Assembly: GCA_020850535.1 (NCBI GenBank)
Contig: JADZEM010000032.1
Location: 1-42,803, forward strand
Direction: 5' to 3'
Source: Chloroflexota bacterium
GTDB taxonomy: Bacteria; Chloroflexota; UBA6077; JACCZL01
DNA length: 42,803 nt
The position numbers and the translations under genes were made by a program. Position 1 is the first letter of the stretch. Every line of letters starts with the position of its first letter. The notes beneath the pieces are model-generated. The model was not told the DNA's origin, made no database searches, and saw nothing but the letters and a program-made list of their open reading frames with translations. This document shows, piece after piece, positions 1-8,752 of the stretch.

Positions 1-484
1 CACCGCCGTCGCCACGGGTTGGGATGGTGTAGCCACCACCGTCGCCACGGGTCGGGATGGTGTAGCCACCACCGTCACCACGGGTCGGGATGGTGTAGCC
101 ACCACCGTCACCACGGGTCGGGATGCTGTAGCCACCACCGTCGCCACGGGTCGGGATGGTGTACCCGCCGCCGTCGCCACGGGTCGGGATGCTGTAACCG
201 CCGCCGTCGCCACGCGTCGGGATCGTGTACCCGCCGCCATCGCCACGCGTCGGGATGCTGTAGCCGCCGCCATCGCCACGGGTCGGGATGCTGTACCCGC
301 CGCCGTCGCCACGCACAAACTGGAGATCGCTCTGCAGCGAGTAGCCGCCGCCGTCACCACGCACCACCTGGCTCTGAGCCGAGTTGGGCATCGAATAGCC
401 GCCGCCATCCCCTGCGGCGAACGCTGCGGTGCTGGACGCGGAAAGAAGAAACGCGCTGATCGCAATCGCCCGAAGTGCACGCAT
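1..484 (-). CDS. Secreted glycine-rich 11-residue repeat protein (partial, runs off left edge)
   Basis: The frame opens at an ATG at 484 with AGGAGG about 11 nt upstream and stays open to the window edge, so the C-terminus is missing. Residues 1-23 form a classical signal peptide (MRALRAIAISAFLLSASSTA then AFA), so the product is exported. The mature part starts with two irregular units and then holds about ten near-identical 11-residue units of consensus RGDGGGY[ST]IPT, encoded by 33-bp repeats. Differences between units are almost all synonymous (GGT/GGC/GGG, GAC/GAT, ACC/ACG); the only regular residue change is Ser/Thr after Tyr. I recognise no family. Composition suggests a low-complexity or beta-solenoid surface protein. 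It lies 323 bp downstream of the CHAT gene on the same strand. Function unknown. Confidence 0.85.
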   Translation of the reverse strand, partial: MRALRAIAISAFLLSASSTAAFAAGDGGGYSMPNSAQSQVVRGDGGGYSLQSDLQFVRGDGGGYSIPTRGDGGGYSIPTRGDGGGYTIPTRGDGGGYSIPTRGDGGGYTIPTRGDGGGYSIPTRGDGGGYTIPTRGDGGGYTIPTRGDGGGYTIPTRGDGG

Positions 485-807
485 GGCCCCAACATCCTCC
501 TGCGGAAGATCCCGGCGTTTTCGCCTGGGACTGGTCGCTCGTACTCGGAGACGCCGCGACCGTGTTGGGGTCGCATGCGCCGCTCTGACTGATCAGTGGC
601 GGCGCACGCGAGATTTCGTGCAGGGAGAAGAGCTACATCTTCGACATTTCGTCCGAATGGACAGTCAGATGGTCCACATGGGCATGCCAAAGCCCCTCTG
701 AGACGGCCTGAACGGCGGCCGGGCGGCGAACTACACCCCTCCGCCGTTCGCGCGACAGGCGACTGGGGCGGCGAGGTCTCGCCGGGCGCGGGGAGGCAGC
801 CTGACGC
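485..807. other. Intergenic region between CHAT gene and repeat protein
   Basis: This 323-bp gap lies downstream of the CHAT gene and upstream of the secreted repeat protein. It holds the ribosome binding site of the repeat protein near 496-501 and a 9-bp inverted repeat (710-749). Short open frames here on both strands have no ribosome binding site and no recognisable product. I see no clear promoter or RNA gene. Confidence 0.5.
710..749 (-). terminator. Inverted repeat, possible terminator after the CHAT gene
   Basis: A perfect 9-bp inverted repeat (GAACGGCGG at 710-718, CCGCCGTTC at 741-749) with a 22-nt loop lies about 60 nt past the CHAT stop codon. There is no T-run, so intrinsic termination is uncertain. 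Confidence 0.25.
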
Positions 808-3756
808 TTACGGCGCGCCGACAAGGATGAACGGCGCCCAGAAGTACGGGTGCGGTTCGCGCGAGCGGGTGCTGAGCGCAGCGGCCCGCAGGCTCGCGGC
901 CCGGCTCTGACCGTTCCGCAGGCCCCGGTAGAACGCAGTCATGAACGCGGGGGCCGTATCGTCGTTCGCGGCCCACAGGCTGGCCACCAGCGCCCCCACC
1001 CCGGACCCGAGCACCGCCCGCGTCAGCCCAAGCAGCTCGTCCCCCGGGCCGACCCCGCTCACAGCGGTGTGGCACGCGGACAGGCAGACCAGTTGCTGCC
1101 CACGGCTCAACTCGGCCAGCTCGCCGACGCTCAGCCAGCCGTCGGCCAGCTCCAGCGCGGAGTAGGTCGGGTTGTCGGCGCGGAAGACGCCGTGCGTGGC
1201 AAGGTGCAGGCTGTCGCGGTCGCGGGACTCGTGCCGCACACGCTCCAACGTCGCGTCACGCCCGCTCAGGATGAGCGCCCCCGGCAACTGCTCGGCGATG
1301 CGCCGCGCCTCGTCCTGGACCCACGGCAGATCCGCGATGTCCGGCGCCACGATCAGCGGCCGTTCGATGGCCGGCGATGGCCGCCCGGCCGTCGCCGCGA
1401 AGACGGCGGCGCTCGGCGCGTAGGAGACGGTCAGTTGATCCAGCAGCATCGCTTGCGCGTACGGGAGCGCATGGAGCGGGACGCCGTGCAGCAGGCTGTG
1501 TGGCACCACGACGAGGTGATCGGAGTCTGCGAGCGCGCCGGCAAGCGGCGCGACGAGCAGTTCGCCAAGCTGCTGCAAGGCCTGGTCAATCGCCCGGGCC
1601 AGCGAGCGCTGGTTGGCCCGCAGGAACTCCGCGCCGTACGTCCCCTTGCGGATGTGGAACCAGAACCAGCTCAGCGCCTTCTCGGCCTGCGTGCGCGTCC
1701 CCAGGTTGCGGAACACGGCGAAATGCTCGCGGCGTACGACAAAGCAGGCGATCTCGTCGCCCAGCACCACGTACTCGACCAGACAGGTCCGCTCGTCGAG
1801 CGCCGCCTGGACGCGCCCCACGTCGATCAGCGCCGTGATGTCCACCGCGCCGTCGCCGCGCATCAAGATCTGAAGCTCGCGCGTCGCCCGGCTCAGCTCG
1901 CGCTCGGTCCGCTCCAGATCGACGATCGGTGCGGCAGCCCCACGCGCCGCCGGCGTTTCGAGCGCGTACTGCTCGGTATAGGCCGCGTTGAGGCGGGCGC
2001 GCAGCTCTGCGACACGCTCGCGGGCGCGGCGCAGGCGCGGCGAGACGGTGGCAGCGTTCGGCTGCTTGCCAAGCGCGTCTTCGAGCAGCCCACGAGACTT
2101 CCCGCGTTCGAGCCACCGGAACGCGTCGCGGCCCCGTTTGGCCGTTGCGCGGTGGTAGTGGGGGGCGCACGATTCGCAGTAGGTGGTGACCGGGCCGAGC
2201 AGGAGCCGCGCAATGCGCTCGTAGAGGCTCTCGGCGCTGGCGCCGGCCCCCCCCACGACCGCCAGTTTGAGATCGTCGGCGCGGGCACGGGCGCGCAGCC
2301 GCTCGAGATGGATCACCGCCTGCTCGTAGGACGCGCGGGCCTCGTCGGGGGCGTTGGCTTCGAGCAGCGTGCCCTCAGCCTCGTGCGCCTGCGACAGGAC
2401 GGCATCGGACCCAAGACGAGCGCCCAGCGCCAGCGCCGCCTGGAGGTCGGCCTGTGCGCCGCGCAGGTTGCCGAGCCGCGCCTGAATCTCGCCGGCCAGC
2501 AGGTGCGCGTTGGCGGCATGCTCCGGCGCACCCAGCGGCTCCAGCCGGGCCGCCACCTCTCGCACCTCGTCCAGCAAGACGGGGAGCTGGCCGAGCGTCG
2601 CCTCAATGGCCGCGAGGCGCAGGCCGGCCAGTTGCGCGATCGTCTCCCAGACGGCGTTGCCGATGCGCGCGTAGAACGCCCGGGACTCGGCCAGCTCCTG
2701 CCGCGCAGTGGCGAGATCGCCGCGCAGCTCGGCCACCTGTCCCGACAGCAGCAGCGACGTCCCCAGCTCGAACGGCATGTCGTTCGCGCGGAACGTGGCG
2801 ACGGCGTGGGCCACGGACTCGGCGGCCTCAGTGGCCAGGTTGAGCGCGCGGTAGGCGCGCGTCAAGTCCACGTCCACGGCCGCCCGCTTGCGGTCAAGCC
2901 CCAGCTCCTCGCACAGAGCGCGGCTCGCCAGCAGCGCTTCGAGGGCCTGCCCGTACTCACCTCGGCTGATGTGGAGCAGGCCCAGGTTCATCTGGACCGT
3001 GGCGAGCCGCTCACGGGCGTTGAGCGCCTGGAAGTCCTTGACGGCGGACAGGTCGGCCTTCAACGCTTCGCCGAACCGCCCCAGCTCGTTGAGCACCAGC
3101 CCGATGTTCATGCTGGCCGTGGCGGCCAGCTCGCGGATGCGCTCCTTGCGCCCGTAGTCCCGGGCGTCCGAGAAGCAGCGCAACGCCTCTTCGAGGTCTC
3201 CACGCCGCCAGCAGACCAGCCCCAGGTTGATGGTCTGCCGGGCCACGTCCAGCCCGAACGCCGGCCCGCGCGAGCGCAGATACTCGAGGTTCCGATGGGC
3301 CAGGGCTACGGCTTCGTCGTACCGCGCGAGGTACCGGAGCGCCTCGACGTGCCCGATCCTCGTCCGCGCGGCGTCGTCGCGCAGCCCGAGCGCGTCGAAT
3401 GCCGCCTCGGCCTCGGTGAAGCACGGCTCGGCCCGCTCGTAGAGGCCAGCGGTTCGCAGCGCATACGCCGCGGCCCGCAACGCCCGCGCCTGTCCCTCGC
3501 CGCCAGCCTCCTCAGCCTGCCACGCCTCGGCCAGGGCCACGCCGGCGTGCGGATCGGTCTGGTAGCAGCCTTCGACCTCGCGGGCGCGGGCTGCCCAACG
3601 CTCGCGCAGCGCGTCGAGGCTCGGCTCGCTCACCGCCGCCGTATCTGAAATGCTGACGCTCGGCTCCGGCCCTGTCGCCTCGGCGCGGCTCCCCGGCTCG
3701 CCACGCTCAGGCATGCGAGATTCGGTGGCAACCGACTGCGAGGTCGCGCCTGTCAT
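808..3756 (-). CDS. TPR-CHAT domain protein (caspase-like cysteine peptidase)
   Basis: About 982 residues, no signal peptide, so probably cytoplasmic. Residues about 60-490 are consecutive TPR-like helix pairs (for example TASMNIGLVLNELGRFGEAL). Residues about 690-982 form a CHAT domain ending in PYFWAPFILVG. The expected catalytic pair is present: His855 in LHLATHGVF and Cys895 in LVCLSACHTA. CHAT proteins are caspase/separase-like peptidases in which the TPR part usually binds a partner or substrate. The start chosen is the ATG at 3756; AGGAGG lies 19 nt upstream, which is far, and the frame is open 34 codons further. The gene is divergent from a histidine kinase and is followed on the same strand by the secreted repeat protein. 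The substrate cannot be told from sequence. Confidence 0.9.
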   Translation of the reverse strand: MTGATSQSVATESRMPERGEPGSRAEATGPEPSVSISDTAAVSEPSLDALRERWAARAREVEGCYQTDPHAGVALAEAWQAEEAGGEGQARALRAAAYALRTAGLYERAEPCFTEAEAAFDALGLRDDAARTRIGHVEALRYLARYDEAVALAHRNLEYLRSRGPAFGLDVARQTINLGLVCWRRGDLEEALRCFSDARDYGRKERIRELAATASMNIGLVLNELGRFGEALKADLSAVKDFQALNARERLATVQMNLGLLHISRGEYGQALEALLASRALCEELGLDRKRAAVDVDLTRAYRALNLATEAAESVAHAVATFRANDMPFELGTSLLLSGQVAELRGDLATARQELAESRAFYARIGNAVWETIAQLAGLRLAAIEATLGQLPVLLDEVREVAARLEPLGAPEHAANAHLLAGEIQARLGNLRGAQADLQAALALGARLGSDAVLSQAHEAEGTLLEANAPDEARASYEQAVIHLERLRARARADDLKLAVVGGAGASAESLYERIARLLLGPVTTYCESCAPHYHRATAKRGRDAFRWLERGKSRGLLEDALGKQPNAATVSPRLRRARERVAELRARLNAAYTEQYALETPAARGAAAPIVDLERTERELSRATRELQILMRGDGAVDITALIDVGRVQAALDERTCLVEYVVLGDEIACFVVRREHFAVFRNLGTRTQAEKALSWFWFHIRKGTYGAEFLRANQRSLARAIDQALQQLGELLVAPLAGALADSDHLVVVPHSLLHGVPLHALPYAQAMLLDQLTVSYAPSAAVFAATAGRPSPAIERPLIVAPDIADLPWVQDEARRIAEQLPGALILSGRDATLERVRHESRDRDSLHLATHGVFRADNPTYSALELADGWLSVGELAELSRGQQLVCLSACHTAVSGVGPGDELLGLTRAVLGSGVGALVASLWAANDDTAPAFMTAFYRGLRNGQSRAASLRAAALSTRSREPHPYFWAPFILVGAP

Positions 3757-3883
3757 GTATCCATTGTAGCGAGATCCTCCTCCGCCGTTGTGCAGAACAG
3801 CGTATTGACGAATGCACAAAATGGCCCATAATGGGCACAGTGGACACCTGGACTGCACGCTTCCGCGCGTATCGTGCTACTGA

Positions 3884-5044
3884 ATGTCTGCTAGTTCATG
3901 TGAACCTGAGCGTAAGTTGAGGATCTGCGTGCGCGTCAACCAGTTGCAGGCATCGCGGCTATCCCCCCGCCCGGGGCATTCCAGACCGTCTGTCACTCGG
4001 TCCGCTGGTGAGATTCTGGCGCTTGCCGCGCTGCTGCTCTCCGCGCTGGCGCTGGTCGTCGTCCTGGACGACGCCGACGCCCCCGGCTCCCTCCGCGAGC
4101 AGGCGGCCGGTTTGCTGATCCGTCTGCACGAGCAGATGAACGCCCTCACGGCGCTCGCGACCGTGGTCGGTCTGGTACTGGCCGTCGCGCTGCTGATCAC
4201 GATGCGTGCACGGGACGTGGCCGCTGCGCGTGCCGACGAAGCGACTTATGAGCTTGCCGACGCCAGCCAGGAAGCGGACCGCTGGCGTGGCGCTGTCCGC
4301 TCGCGCGATGCCGCGCTGCTGGCGGTCGTCCACGAGCTCCGAAGCCCGCTCACGCACGTCGTCGGCTACGCCGAGCTGCTCACCAGCCGCCGGCGGCCCC
4401 AGCACCTGGACTCGCCGGAAGAGATGACGGAGGCCATTCGCGCCGCCTCCGGGACGATGCAGCGCCTGCTGGACGACCTGGTTGAGGCGACGCGGGTGCA
4501 GGCACAGGGGTTCAGCCTCCACACGCGGCCGGTGGACCTCGGCGCCCTGATTCACGGCATCGTCTCCGGCTTCGGCGCGCACCACCCGACGCACCGGCTG
4601 GCGGTGGACATGCCGGAGCATCAGCTTGTGACCCGCGCCGATCCGCAGCGGATCCACCAGATCCTCGCCAACCTGCTGACCAACGCCATCAGCTACTCGC
4701 CGGCCGCCAGCGAGATCGTGGTCCGGGCGCTGCTCCAGAGCCAGCAGGTCCGCGTAGAGATCGAGGATCACGGCATCGGCCTGGACGCCGACGATCAGGA
4801 GCGCGTCTTCGACCGCTTCTTCCGGGCGCCAGACGGCAGGCGGCTCCGCGAGCAAGGCAGCGGCTTGGGGCTTGCCATCGTCAAAGACCTTGTCGAGGCG
4901 CATGGCGGGAGCGTCGGCGTGTCGAGCGTGCGTGGCGCGGGCAGCACCTTCTGGTTCACCCTGCCGCTGGCCGAGGAGCGCCCCGCAACCGCCGACGTGC
5001 CCGTCGGCGCACCGGCGGCCCAGGTCGCCCGCGCGCTGCCGTAG
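3884..5044 (+). CDS. Membrane sensor histidine kinase
   Basis: Autophosphorylating sensor kinase of about 386 residues. Two membrane segments (about 42-61 and 87-107) enclose a short loop of only about 25 residues, so there is almost no outer sensor domain. Then come a coiled linker, a HisKA domain with His150 in VVHELRSPLTH, and a HATPase domain with N box NLLTNAISYSP (Asn267), G1 DHGIGLD, F box RVFDRFFRA and G2 GSGLGLAI. All key residues are intact. No response regulator is adjacent, so it is an orphan kinase. The ATG at 3884 lacks a ribosome binding site; a GTG at 3929 preceded by GAGG is an equally good start and keeps both membrane segments. It is divergent from the CHAT gene and convergent with the glycosyltransferase. 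Confidence 0.9.
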   Translation: MSASSCEPERKLRICVRVNQLQASRLSPRPGHSRPSVTRSAGEILALAALLLSALALVVVLDDADAPGSLREQAAGLLIRLHEQMNALTALATVVGLVLAVALLITMRARDVAAARADEATYELADASQEADRWRGAVRSRDAALLAVVHELRSPLTHVVGYAELLTSRRRPQHLDSPEEMTEAIRAASGTMQRLLDDLVEATRVQAQGFSLHTRPVDLGALIHGIVSGFGAHHPTHRLAVDMPEHQLVTRADPQRIHQILANLLTNAISYSPAASEIVVRALLQSQQVRVEIEDHGIGLDADDQERVFDRFFRAPDGRRLREQGSGLGLAIVKDLVEAHGGSVGVSSVRGAGSTFWFTLPLAEERPATADVPVGAPAAQVARALP

Positions 5045-5073
5045 CCGCGCTGCCGCAACCGCGCTGCCCGGCG

Positions 5074-6885
5074 CTACTGCCGCACGTAGATCAGGAAGTT
5101 CCCGTACTCGCCAGCGTACTGGTAGCCGTTGCGCAGCAGCAGCCCGTCGTAGGCCCAGCGCAGCGACTGCTCGCCGACCTCCAGCGCCAGCACGCGGATC
5201 GGGTAGCCCTCGTAGGTGTAGTCCCAGCGGGCGCCGTTGACCTCCCAGGTCACGTACTGCCAGGAGTCCTGATCCACGTAATGCTTCTCGCGGGCGTACC
5301 AGGCCGCCTCCTTGGAGGCCACGTACACCTCGCCAGGGCGCAGGAGCCTGTCCAGCGCCTCGGCGGCCTCGTGCTGCCCGATGCGGCCATAGAAGTATGT
5401 CGACGAGCCTTTGCGGTCCCGTTGCACCACGTCGAGCGCCATCGACCAGACCAGCGTCAGCACCAGGAACGCCACCGGCAGCGCCCCGAGCAGGTTGCGC
5501 CGCCCGGCCACGGCCAACAGCAGTGCAACGCCGAGGCCGATGGCCAGCGGGATCAGGATCAGCTCGACGTTGAGCGTAACCTCCCACACGATGGCCCACA
5601 GGTCTTCGGTGCGCGGGTACATCCACGCCCACAGGACGCCCCCGCCGAGCATCACCACGGTGTACTGGAGCAGCGTCGGGCGGCCGGCCAGCCGTGCCAC
5701 CAGCGCGCCGCTGGCAGCAGCCCACAGCGGCAGCATCGCCGCGTGGTACTTCGGGAAGTTGCCGGCCAGCTTGAAGATGTACGCCAGGTAGATCGCCGCG
5801 CCCAGCACCACCAGCACGTCAGCGGCGTCCAGCCCCTTGCCGCGCAACAGGCTCCAGAGGCGCGGCAGGCCGGCCGAGACAAACAGCAGGCAGAAGAACG
5901 GGCCGATCCACAGCAGGGCCGGCGCGACGCCATACACAAACGCCTGCAAGCTCACCAGCCGATCCCGCGAGCTGAGGCTGCTCTCCAACGCCTCGTTGTG
6001 GACGACCTCCAGCGTGTACTCGATGGGGAACCCGGCCAGCGCGCTGATGCCAAGCCACGTCACCGTGAAGATGGCCCATCCGAGCGCAGCCACCGCCAGC
6101 GCCTGGAGTGCGCCACGCCAGCCGACCGGCTGGAAGAGCCGGGTAAACGCCAGCGCCACGGCCAGCGCCAGGGGCGTCGTGAGCTTGGCCCAGAGGCCGA
6201 GCGCGTACAGCAGCGCCAACCCGACGATGATGGACACGCTCCATGAACCGGGCAGCCGGACGGCCAGCCATACCACGCTCACCAGCAGCACCATCAACAC
6301 CGTGTTGTCGATGTCCAGCACCTGGGCCGCCTGAATCGCCAGCGGATTGAGGGCGTAGACGGCCACCGCCAGCACCCCGGCCACCAGGGCCCGGTCGGCG
6401 CTGCCGCCTCGCAGCAGCACCGTCCGGCGGGCCAGGTCAAACGCGAACCCGGCCGCGATCAGCATGCAGAGGACGCTCAGGCCGCGCGCCGCCCGCTCGC
6501 CGTCTCCGAACAGCTTGACGGTCAGCCCGAGCGCGTACAGGTACAGTGGGGGATGCCAGAGCGCCCACTGCTCGCGCTCGTGGTAGAGATGCAGCAGGTA
6601 GCCCTGATTCCCGAACGGCCGGCCCGTGTCGGCGACGGCCCGCGCGCCCAGGATGAAGTTCACGTCGTCGTAGACGTAGGCCTTGTCGATCTGCCCATCG
6701 ATGAGCCAGAGCGCCGCGCCAAGAATGGCCAGCACGGCGACGAGTGCGAAGATCCGCACGCGCGGCGAGGCGGCGGCGCCCGCGCCGGCCCGACCAGCGG
6801 CACGGGCCGGGTGCCGCGAATCTGACGGAGCGCGCTCGGCGGCGGCGCTCATGGCTGGGGCGTCCACACGGCGGGGCATCCTCAC
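5074..6885 (-). CDS. GT39/PMT-type membrane glycosyltransferase
   Basis: A polytopic membrane protein of about 603 residues with about ten to twelve hydrophobic segments. After a charged cytoplasmic N-terminus and the first membrane segment comes the loop with the acidic pair of the GT-C fold (VYDDVNFILGARA) and then WHPPLYLYALGL, both typical of the ArnT/PMT group, which transfers sugars from polyprenyl-phosphate donors outside the membrane. The C-terminal 100 residues form a soluble outer domain (EVYVASKEAAWYAREKH). The donor and acceptor cannot be read from the sequence. The frame begins with GTG AGG ATG; the start is uncertain within a few codons. A gap of 90 bp separates it from the upstream YihY-type gene on the same strand. 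Confidence 0.85.
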   Translation of the reverse strand: MRMPRRVDAPAMSAAAERAPSDSRHPARAAGRAGAGAAASPRVRIFALVAVLAILGAALWLIDGQIDKAYVYDDVNFILGARAVADTGRPFGNQGYLLHLYHEREQWALWHPPLYLYALGLTVKLFGDGERAARGLSVLCMLIAAGFAFDLARRTVLLRGGSADRALVAGVLAVAVYALNPLAIQAAQVLDIDNTVLMVLLVSVVWLAVRLPGSWSVSIIVGLALLYALGLWAKLTTPLALAVALAFTRLFQPVGWRGALQALAVAALGWAIFTVTWLGISALAGFPIEYTLEVVHNEALESSLSSRDRLVSLQAFVYGVAPALLWIGPFFCLLFVSAGLPRLWSLLRGKGLDAADVLVVLGAAIYLAYIFKLAGNFPKYHAAMLPLWAAASGALVARLAGRPTLLQYTVVMLGGGVLWAWMYPRTEDLWAIVWEVTLNVELILIPLAIGLGVALLLAVAGRRNLLGALPVAFLVLTLVWSMALDVVQRDRKGSSTYFYGRIGQHEAAEALDRLLRPGEVYVASKEAAWYAREKHYVDQDSWQYVTWEVNGARWDYTYEGYPIRVLALEVGEQSLRWAYDGLLLRNGYQYAGEYGNFLIYVRQ

Positions 6886-6975
6886 ACGACGACGGGGGAC
6901 AGGATGGCCCGAACGGTACCGGGCCGCGCGGGCGGTGCGCCAGTGGGCGGCCCTGCAGGCCGCACCCCGGCGCGG

Positions 6976-8007
6976 CTACACCGTGGACGGCGGATCTTGC
7001 CGGGTCATCCCCCGCCACAGCAGCACGGCCAGTCGGCGCGTCAGCAGCAGCACGACGCTCGTGGTGGCGGCGGTCAGGCCCGTCCAGACCAGCACCTTGA
7101 CCGGCCCGCCCGAATCCGCCTCAGCCTGACGGGCCATCACCTGGGCCGCCGCCGCTTCGGCCTCCCGCTTCGGCTTCGAGGGCGCCGGGCAGAGGCCAGA
7201 GTTGAGCGCATTCACCAGCGCCCCCAGGCAGAGGATCATCCCCAGGAAGTAGAACCAGGTCATCAGCAGCAGGAACACCCCGAGCGCCTTGTACGCGGCG
7301 AAGCCCCCACCCAGGAAGCGCAGGTAGATCGGGAATATCTGCGTCAGCGCCACGAACAGGAGGCCGGCCAGCACCGCCCCGCGCCAGACATTCCACAGGC
7401 GCATGCGGGCGTTCGGCACCACCCGGTAGAGCACCAGGAACATCAACACGGCGGACCCCAGCGAGATCAGCCAGCCGAGCAGGAAGGCGAACGCCGGGAT
7501 GCGGAACGGCAGCACGTTCTCCGACAGGCCGATCACCACGCCCGTCAGGCTTGTGCTGGCAACGGACACGGATACCAGCACGGTGTAGACCGCCATCATG
7601 ATGAACGCCACCAGCTTCTGCGCCACGAACGTGCGGTCCTCGACGCCGTAGAACCGGTTGAAGACCGCGCCCATCACGCCGAACAGGTTCGAGCCGCTCC
7701 AGAGCAGGCCCAGGACGCTGATCACGCCGATGACCCCGCCAAACTCACGGGTCTCGGTGATGAAGCCGACGAGGTCGCTGGCCTGCTCGGGGAACTGCTG
7801 CGAGATCGTGGAGGCCAGCGCCGCCAGCCGGTCCGGGTTCCGCAGCACCAGCCCCACGATCGCCAGGAGCCCGACAACCAGCGGCAGCAGTGAGAACAGC
7901 AACTGCCAGGCGATGAGCACCGCGCCCTCGCCAGCCCGCAGCTCGCCCCAGGCAGCGGCAAACCGACCGACGGGCGTCCGGTAGAAGCGATCGAGCAGCA
8001 TGTTCAT
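6976..8007 (-). CDS. YihY/virulence factor BrkB family membrane protein
   Basis: About 343 residues. It has the hydrophobic pattern of the YihY/BrkB family: an N-terminal amphipathic part (LLDRFYRTPVGRFAAAW), a first membrane helix with AWQLLFSLLPLVVG, then five more, including LGLLWSGSNLFGVMGAVFNRFYGVE and the C-terminal YKALGVFLLLMTWFYFLGM segment, both characteristic. An extra membrane helix follows near the C-terminus after a charged stretch. The family has no settled biochemical function; it was once annotated as RNase BN in error. The start used is the ATG at 8007; an upstream in-frame ATG at 8046 adds 13 polar residues. It is divergent from the RidA-like gene. Confidence 0.88.
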   Translation of the reverse strand: MNMLLDRFYRTPVGRFAAAWGELRAGEGAVLIAWQLLFSLLPLVVGLLAIVGLVLRNPDRLAALASTISQQFPEQASDLVGFITETREFGGVIGVISVLGLLWSGSNLFGVMGAVFNRFYGVEDRTFVAQKLVAFIMMAVYTVLVSVSVASTSLTGVVIGLSENVLPFRIPAFAFLLGWLISLGSAVLMFLVLYRVVPNARMRLWNVWRGAVLAGLLFVALTQIFPIYLRFLGGGFAAYKALGVFLLLMTWFYFLGMILCLGALVNALNSGLCPAPSKPKREAEAAAAQVMARQAEADSGGPVKVLVWTGLTAATTSVVLLLTRRLAVLLWRGMTRQDPPSTV

Positions 8008-8214
8008 CGGCGAAGCCCCTACGGAGCAGCGATCTCGCCGCCGCAATCTGAGCGCGTATGCGTGTGGCGACAGGATAGCGCGCCGTGGCCTTCAAGAGCA
8101 GAGCGCCGGCGATGTCCGAACGCCGCTGTCCTGACTGTGCCGTCCCGCCGCCTCGCCGTCGATGCTGCTCGCCTGCTACGCTGCCGCGAACTTGTGCGCC
8201 CCCGGAGGCATGCG

Positions 8215-8688
8215 ATGACCCAGGTCGAAGCGAAGCTCAAGGCCCTCGGCCTCTCTCTTCCGACTCCCCCGGCACCGGTCGCGAACTACGTCCGCTGTGT
8301 GACGGTTGGCACCCTCGTGTTTCTCTCGGGCCACGGCCCCACGCTCGACGGCGCGCCAGCCTTTCAGGGGAAGGTCGGGAAGGAGCGCACCGTCGAAGAG
8401 GGCTACCAGTCGGCGCAGTTGACCATGCTCAACTGCCTGGCCTCCCTCAAGCAGGAGATCGGCGACCTTGACCGGGTCACGCGGATCGTCAAGCTGCTCG
8501 GCATGGTCAACTGCACGGAGGAGTTCGGCCAGCATCCGGAGGTGATCAACGGCGGCTCGGACCTGCTGGTGCAGCTGTACGGCGACCGTGGCCGGCACGC
8601 GCGCTCGGCGGTCGGGATGCAGAGCCTGCCGCGCGGGATCACCACCGAGATCGAGATGATCGTGGAGATCGACGGCGGGCTGGACTGA
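8215..8688 (+). CDS. RidA/YjgF family protein
   Basis: A 157-residue cytoplasmic protein of the YjgF/YER057c/UK114 fold (VANYVRCVTVGTLVFLSG near residue 20, then SAVGMQSLPRGITTEIEMIV at the end). The longer form of about 150 residues, with the N-terminal LKALGLSLPTPP, matches the subgroup often annotated as RidA family rather than short canonical RidA. Canonical RidA deaminates reactive enamine/imine intermediates from PLP enzymes; the C-terminal Arg of the canonical active site may be the one in SLPRGITTEIE, but I cannot confirm activity. The start at ATG 8215 has GGAGG 8 nt upstream. The frame is open further upstream, but those residues are not family-like. Confidence 0.88.
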   Translation: MTQVEAKLKALGLSLPTPPAPVANYVRCVTVGTLVFLSGHGPTLDGAPAFQGKVGKERTVEEGYQSAQLTMLNCLASLKQEIGDLDRVTRIVKLLGMVNCTEEFGQHPEVINGGSDLLVQLYGDRGRHARSAVGMQSLPRGITTEIEMIVEIDGGLD

Positions 8689-8752
8689 CCCGTTGCCCTG
8701 CCGTGTCATTGCGCGCGGCGCACCCGGCGCGACGTCCCGCACGCTGCCGACG

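Noticed and set aside
1-330. CRISPR-like array of 33-bp repeats
   Set aside because: The repeats are directly joined without spacers, keep a protein frame with synonymous changes, and follow a signal peptide and ribosome binding site.
1-484. RGD as a eukaryotic integrin-binding signal
   Set aside because: RGD here is part of a fixed 11-residue repeat; there is no other sign of host interaction.
850-3648. A 932-residue open frame opposite the CHAT gene
   Set aside because: It is an antisense shadow in GC-rich DNA: Arg/Gly/Pro/Gln-rich, no domain, while the minus strand encodes intact TPR and CHAT motifs.
3959-5725. A 588-residue minus-strand open frame across the histidine kinase
   Set aside because: It overlaps two clear genes and has no recognisable motif or ribosome binding site.
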